Assembly: GCA_947167725.1 (NCBI GenBank) | Contig: CAMVJF010000094.1 | Coordinates: 1 to 6,730 of the forward strand | Origin: an uncultured Clostridia bacterium | GTDB taxonomy: Bacteria; Bacillota; Clostridia; Oscillospirales; Oscillospiraceae | Length of the DNA stretch: 6,730 nucleotides | Reading direction: 5' to 3' | In this document: positions 5,129 through 6,730 of the stretch, in pieces | How positions within the stretch are numbered: the stretch's first letter is position 1 | Layout: every line of letters starts with the position of its first letter | Made by a program: the position numbers and the translations under genes | Notes under the pieces: model-generated | Databases searched by the model: none | What the model saw: only the letters and a program-made list of their open reading frames with translations | Told to the model about the DNA's origin: nothing

Positions 5129-6123
5129 GCTCCGTTGCCTTCTGTCTCGGCTCCACGATCATCTACTGGGACTCGATCCTGATCGCGCTCGCCGTTCCGG
5201 CCTGCTATCTCGCGCTCGCCGGGGCCTACGCCGCGCGCGCGGAAAAGCGCGCCGCGCTCTTTCTGCTCACGCCGCTGGGCGTGCTGCTCTCGCTGTTTTT
5301 CTCGCGTCTGATCTACTGGACCTGCCACCCCGAGCAGTTTGCCTCCTTCCCGGCCTCCTTCCTGCCGGGTGCGGGCGGCGGCTACTGCCTCTCCGGCGTG
5401 CTGATCGGCTTTCTGCTCGCCGCGCTGCTGCTGCGGCTGTGCGGATTGGTGAAGGATCTGCCCCTGCTGCTCGACTGCGCCGCGCCCGGCCTCGCGCTCG
5501 GCATGGCGGTGCTGCGCCTCAGCTCGCTTTTCAACGACAGCTGCCGCGGCAAGACGATCCTCCGCGATCCGCGCCTGTTCCGTCTGCCCTTCGGCGTGCC
5601 CGAGGGCGGCGGCACGGAATACCGCTTCGCGTTCTTTTTCCTTGGCTCGCTGCTCTTCGTGCTGTTCTTTTTCCTGCTGCTCTGGCGCGACAGCCGGATC
5701 TACGGTCCGGAGAGGACGAAGCGGAAGCGCCGCGGCGATGTGTTCCTCTCCTTCCTGCTGCTTTACAGCGCGGAGGAGCTCGTCGTCGACAGCGCGCGCA
5801 ACGACGCGAGCTACTTCCTGTTCAACGCCTTTATCAGCGTCGCGCAGATCGTCGCGGCCGTCACGCTGCTCGTCGTGCTTCTGATCTACGGCGTCCGCGC
5901 GATCCGCCGCCACGGTGCGAAGCTGCGTATCCTGCTCTGCTTCTTCCTGTGGGTCGTCGGCCTCTCGGTCGTCGGCGTCTGCGAATACCTCGTCCAGCGC
6001 CACGGCAACTGGCAGCTGAGCTGCTACACGGCCATGAGCCTCGCGATCCTGGTGGTACTCTTCTCCACGACGACGCTGCGCAGGCTTTCGGAGCGCAGAA
6101 AAATACACGGCGCCTCGCTCTGA
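5125..6123 (+). CDS. Divergent Lgt-like polytopic membrane protein
   Basis: A 332-residue membrane protein resembling prolipoprotein diacylglyceryl transferase (Lgt), which moves diacylglycerol from phosphatidylglycerol to the lipobox Cys. Likely Lgt equivalents: Ser-Arg61-Leu-Ile-Tyr; the glycine-rich loop before TM3 (82-91); Leu-Leu-Asp-Cys-Ala-Ala-Pro (115-121); Arg131 and Asn137 in place of GRIGNF; Arg225-Asn-Asp near the end of the core. The His-Gly-Gly motif (His103 in E. coli) is replaced by Leu-Ser90-Gly91. After the core, extra hydrophobic segments (about 237-256, 268-288, 300-317) make it longer than ordinary Lgt. GGGAGG at 5111-5116, 8 nt before the ATG, and the ATGA overlap show coupling to the glycosidase gene. 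It may be a paralogue with a changed reaction rather than the housekeeping Lgt, so no symbol is given. Confidence 0.82.
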   Translation: MSSVAFCLGSTIIYWDSILIALAVPACYLALAGAYAARAEKRAALFLLTPLGVLLSLFFSRLIYWTCHPEQFASFPASFLPGAGGGYCLSGVLIGFLLAALLLRLCGLVKDLPLLLDCAAPGLALGMAVLRLSSLFNDSCRGKTILRDPRLFRLPFGVPEGGGTEYRFAFFFLGSLLFVLFFFLLLWRDSRIYGPERTKRKRRGDVFLSFLLLYSAEELVVDSARNDASYFLFNAFISVAQIVAAVTLLVVLLIYGVRAIRRHGAKLRILLCFFLWVVGLSVVGVCEYLVQRHGNWQLSCYTAMSLAILVVLFSTTTLRRLSERRKIHGASL

Positions 6124-6130
6124 GGCGCCG
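6099..6130 (-). terminator. Minus-strand terminator inside the Lgt-like gene end
   Basis: A 9-bp GC stem CGGCGCCTC/GAGGCGCCG (6108-6116 with 6122-6130) with a 5-nt loop. Read on the minus strand it is followed by TGTATTTTT (6107-6099), so it fits a terminator for the rarA-DUF951 transcript. It spans the stop codon of the converging plus-strand gene. On the plus strand no T-run follows. Confidence 0.6.
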
Positions 6131-6162
6131 CGCCGGGAGAAAAAGGCCCCGATACGATACAA

Positions 6163-6200
6163 GACCTCGGCGCTTCGATCCGAAGCGCCGAGGTCGTTTT
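6163..6200 (+). terminator. Terminator of the three-gene operon
   Basis: A perfect 15-bp stem (6163-6177 with 6181-6195, arm GACCTCGGCGCTTCG) with a 3-nt loop ATC, followed by GTTTT. It lies between the converging genes, 39 nt after the Lgt-like stop. On the minus strand it is followed only by TTGTAT, so it works best for the plus strand but may slow both. Confidence 0.85.
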
Positions 6201-6203
6201 CAC

Positions 6204-6401
6204 TTATTCGCTCTCGTCCCGCGCTGTCCGCGCCACGCGGCGGATGTTCTTTTCAAACTTTGCGCGCGGGCCCATGACCTCGCGGCCGCAGCCGCGGCAG
6301 CGCAGGCGGAAATCCGCCCCGATGCGCAGCACCTCCCACTCCCGGCTTCCGCAGGGGTGGGCTTTTTTCATCGTGAGCACGTCTCCGAGCCGGATATCCA
6401 T
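6204..6401 (-). CDS. DUF951 family small zinc-ribbon-like protein
   Basis: A 65-residue protein of the DUF951 family (Bacillus YyzM-like), widespread in Firmicutes and of unknown function. The family core is clear: GDVLTMKKAHPCGSREWEV (6-24), then IGADFRLRC, CRGC (Cys35, Cys38) and GREVMGPRAKFEKNIRRV. His15, Cys17 and the CxxC could bind a metal, as in small nucleic-acid-binding ribbons; this is inference. Its ATG shares a base with the stop of the upstream rarA (TAATG), with GGGAGGAG in the end of rarA as ribosome site, so the two are translationally coupled. Family call secure. Confidence 0.93.
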   Translation of the reverse strand: MDIRLGDVLTMKKAHPCGSREWEVLRIGADFRLRCRGCGREVMGPRAKFEKNIRRVARTARDESE

Positions 6402-6730
6402 TACTTCTTGATCTCCTCCCAGTAGCGTTTCGCCGTCTGCTCGGTCTTGTTGTCGCCGTACTCGTAGTAGCGGCGGTCGCGCAGCTCGTCGGGCAGGTAC
6501 TGCTGCTTCACCCAGCGGTGCGGGAAGTCGTGCGGGTAGAGGTAGCCCTGCTCGCGCTCGAAGCCCGCGCCGTCGGCGTGGACGTTCTGCAGCTCGCGCG
6601 GGATCGGTCCGACGTGCCCGGCGCGTACGTCCGCGATCGCGGCGTCGATGGCGAGGCAGGCGGTGTTGGACTTCGGCAGCGTCGCGAGGAAGATGCAGGC
6701 CTCCGCCAGCGGCAGCCGCGCCTCGGGCAG
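6401..6730 (-). CDS. rarA: RarA/MgsA AAA ATPase, C-terminal end (cut by window edge)
   Basis: The last 109 codons of a minus-strand gene whose start lies beyond the right edge. The translation begins LPEARLPLAEACIFLATLPK, followed by SNTACLAIDAAIADVRAG, then YLYPHDFPHRWVKQQYLPDE and RDRRYYEYGDNKTEQ. These are the characteristic tetramerisation and C-terminal motifs of RarA (MgsA/Mgs1/WRNIP1 family), an ATPase acting at stalled replication forks. The ATPase domain is not in view. The end sequence (WEEIKK-stop) is complete, with no frameshift in the visible part. It heads a coupled pair with the DUF951 gene. Confidence 0.93.
   Translation of the reverse strand: MPEARLPLAEACIFLATLPKSNTACLAIDAAIADVRAGHVGPIPRELQNVHADGAGFEREQGYLYPHDFPHRWVKQQYLPDELRDRRYYEYGDNKTEQTAKRYWEEIKK

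Noticed and set aside
3797..6162. Long minus-strand frames opposite the glycosidase and Lgt-like genes (3797-5032, 5083-6162)
   Set aside because: Val/Asp/Arg/Ala/Glu-rich low-complexity translations without recognisable motifs, antisense to well-supported genes.

Overview
The window looks like a chromosomal segment of a GC-rich, spore-forming anaerobe of the Clostridia, most likely Oscillospiraceae-like. The evidence is a full-length Spo0A with an intact clostridial/bacillar DNA-binding domain, an S-box (SAM-I) riboswitch, Shine-Dalgarno sequences of GGGAGG type, AT-rich sigma-A promoters in otherwise GC-rich DNA, a DUF951 protein (YyzM-like) and a RarA C-terminus. I see no mobile element, CRISPR array, tRNA or rRNA. 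The taxonomic placement is inference; no search was possible.

Layout. (a) 1-104: on the minus strand, a near-perfect sigma-A promoter drives a SAM-I riboswitch whose aptamer runs off the left edge, so a methionine/SAM metabolism or transport gene should lie to the left. (b) 105-1202, minus: a lipoprotein with beta-propeller-like strand repeats. (c) 1256-1314: two divergent extended -10 promoters with abutting -35 elements, serving the lipoprotein and the gene on the other side. (d) 1393-1920, plus: an exported or membrane-anchored barnase-type ribonuclease with all five active-site residues, followed by a terminator-like hairpin. No barstar is visible in the window. (e) 1985-2226: the spo0A control region, with five exact 0A boxes, two of them in tandem 10 bp apart, and two candidate sigma-A promoters. 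(f) 2227-3024, plus: spo0A, ending in a strong intrinsic terminator built from a dispersed-repeat-like sequence. (g) 3184-6123, plus: a strong promoter and a tight three-gene operon. It encodes a two-TM small exported-domain protein, a membrane-anchored phosphodiester glycosidase (NAGPA/DUF2233) and a divergent Lgt-like polytopic membrane protein. (h) 6099-6200: two hairpins arranged as interleaved terminators for converging transcripts. (i) 6204-6730, minus: DUF951 gene translationally coupled to the 3' end of rarA.

How they fit together. Spo0A probably regulates its own gene through the 0A box array. The usual clostridial spoIVB-spo0A neighbourhood is not seen; a secreted RNase sits upstream instead. 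The three-gene operon downstream of spo0A is the best candidate for a little-described cell-envelope module: all three products are membrane-embedded or anchored, one resembles a glycoside phosphodiesterase, and the other resembles a lipoprotein-modifying enzyme that lacks the usual His-Gly-Gly motif. Any link of that module to sporulation rests only on position.
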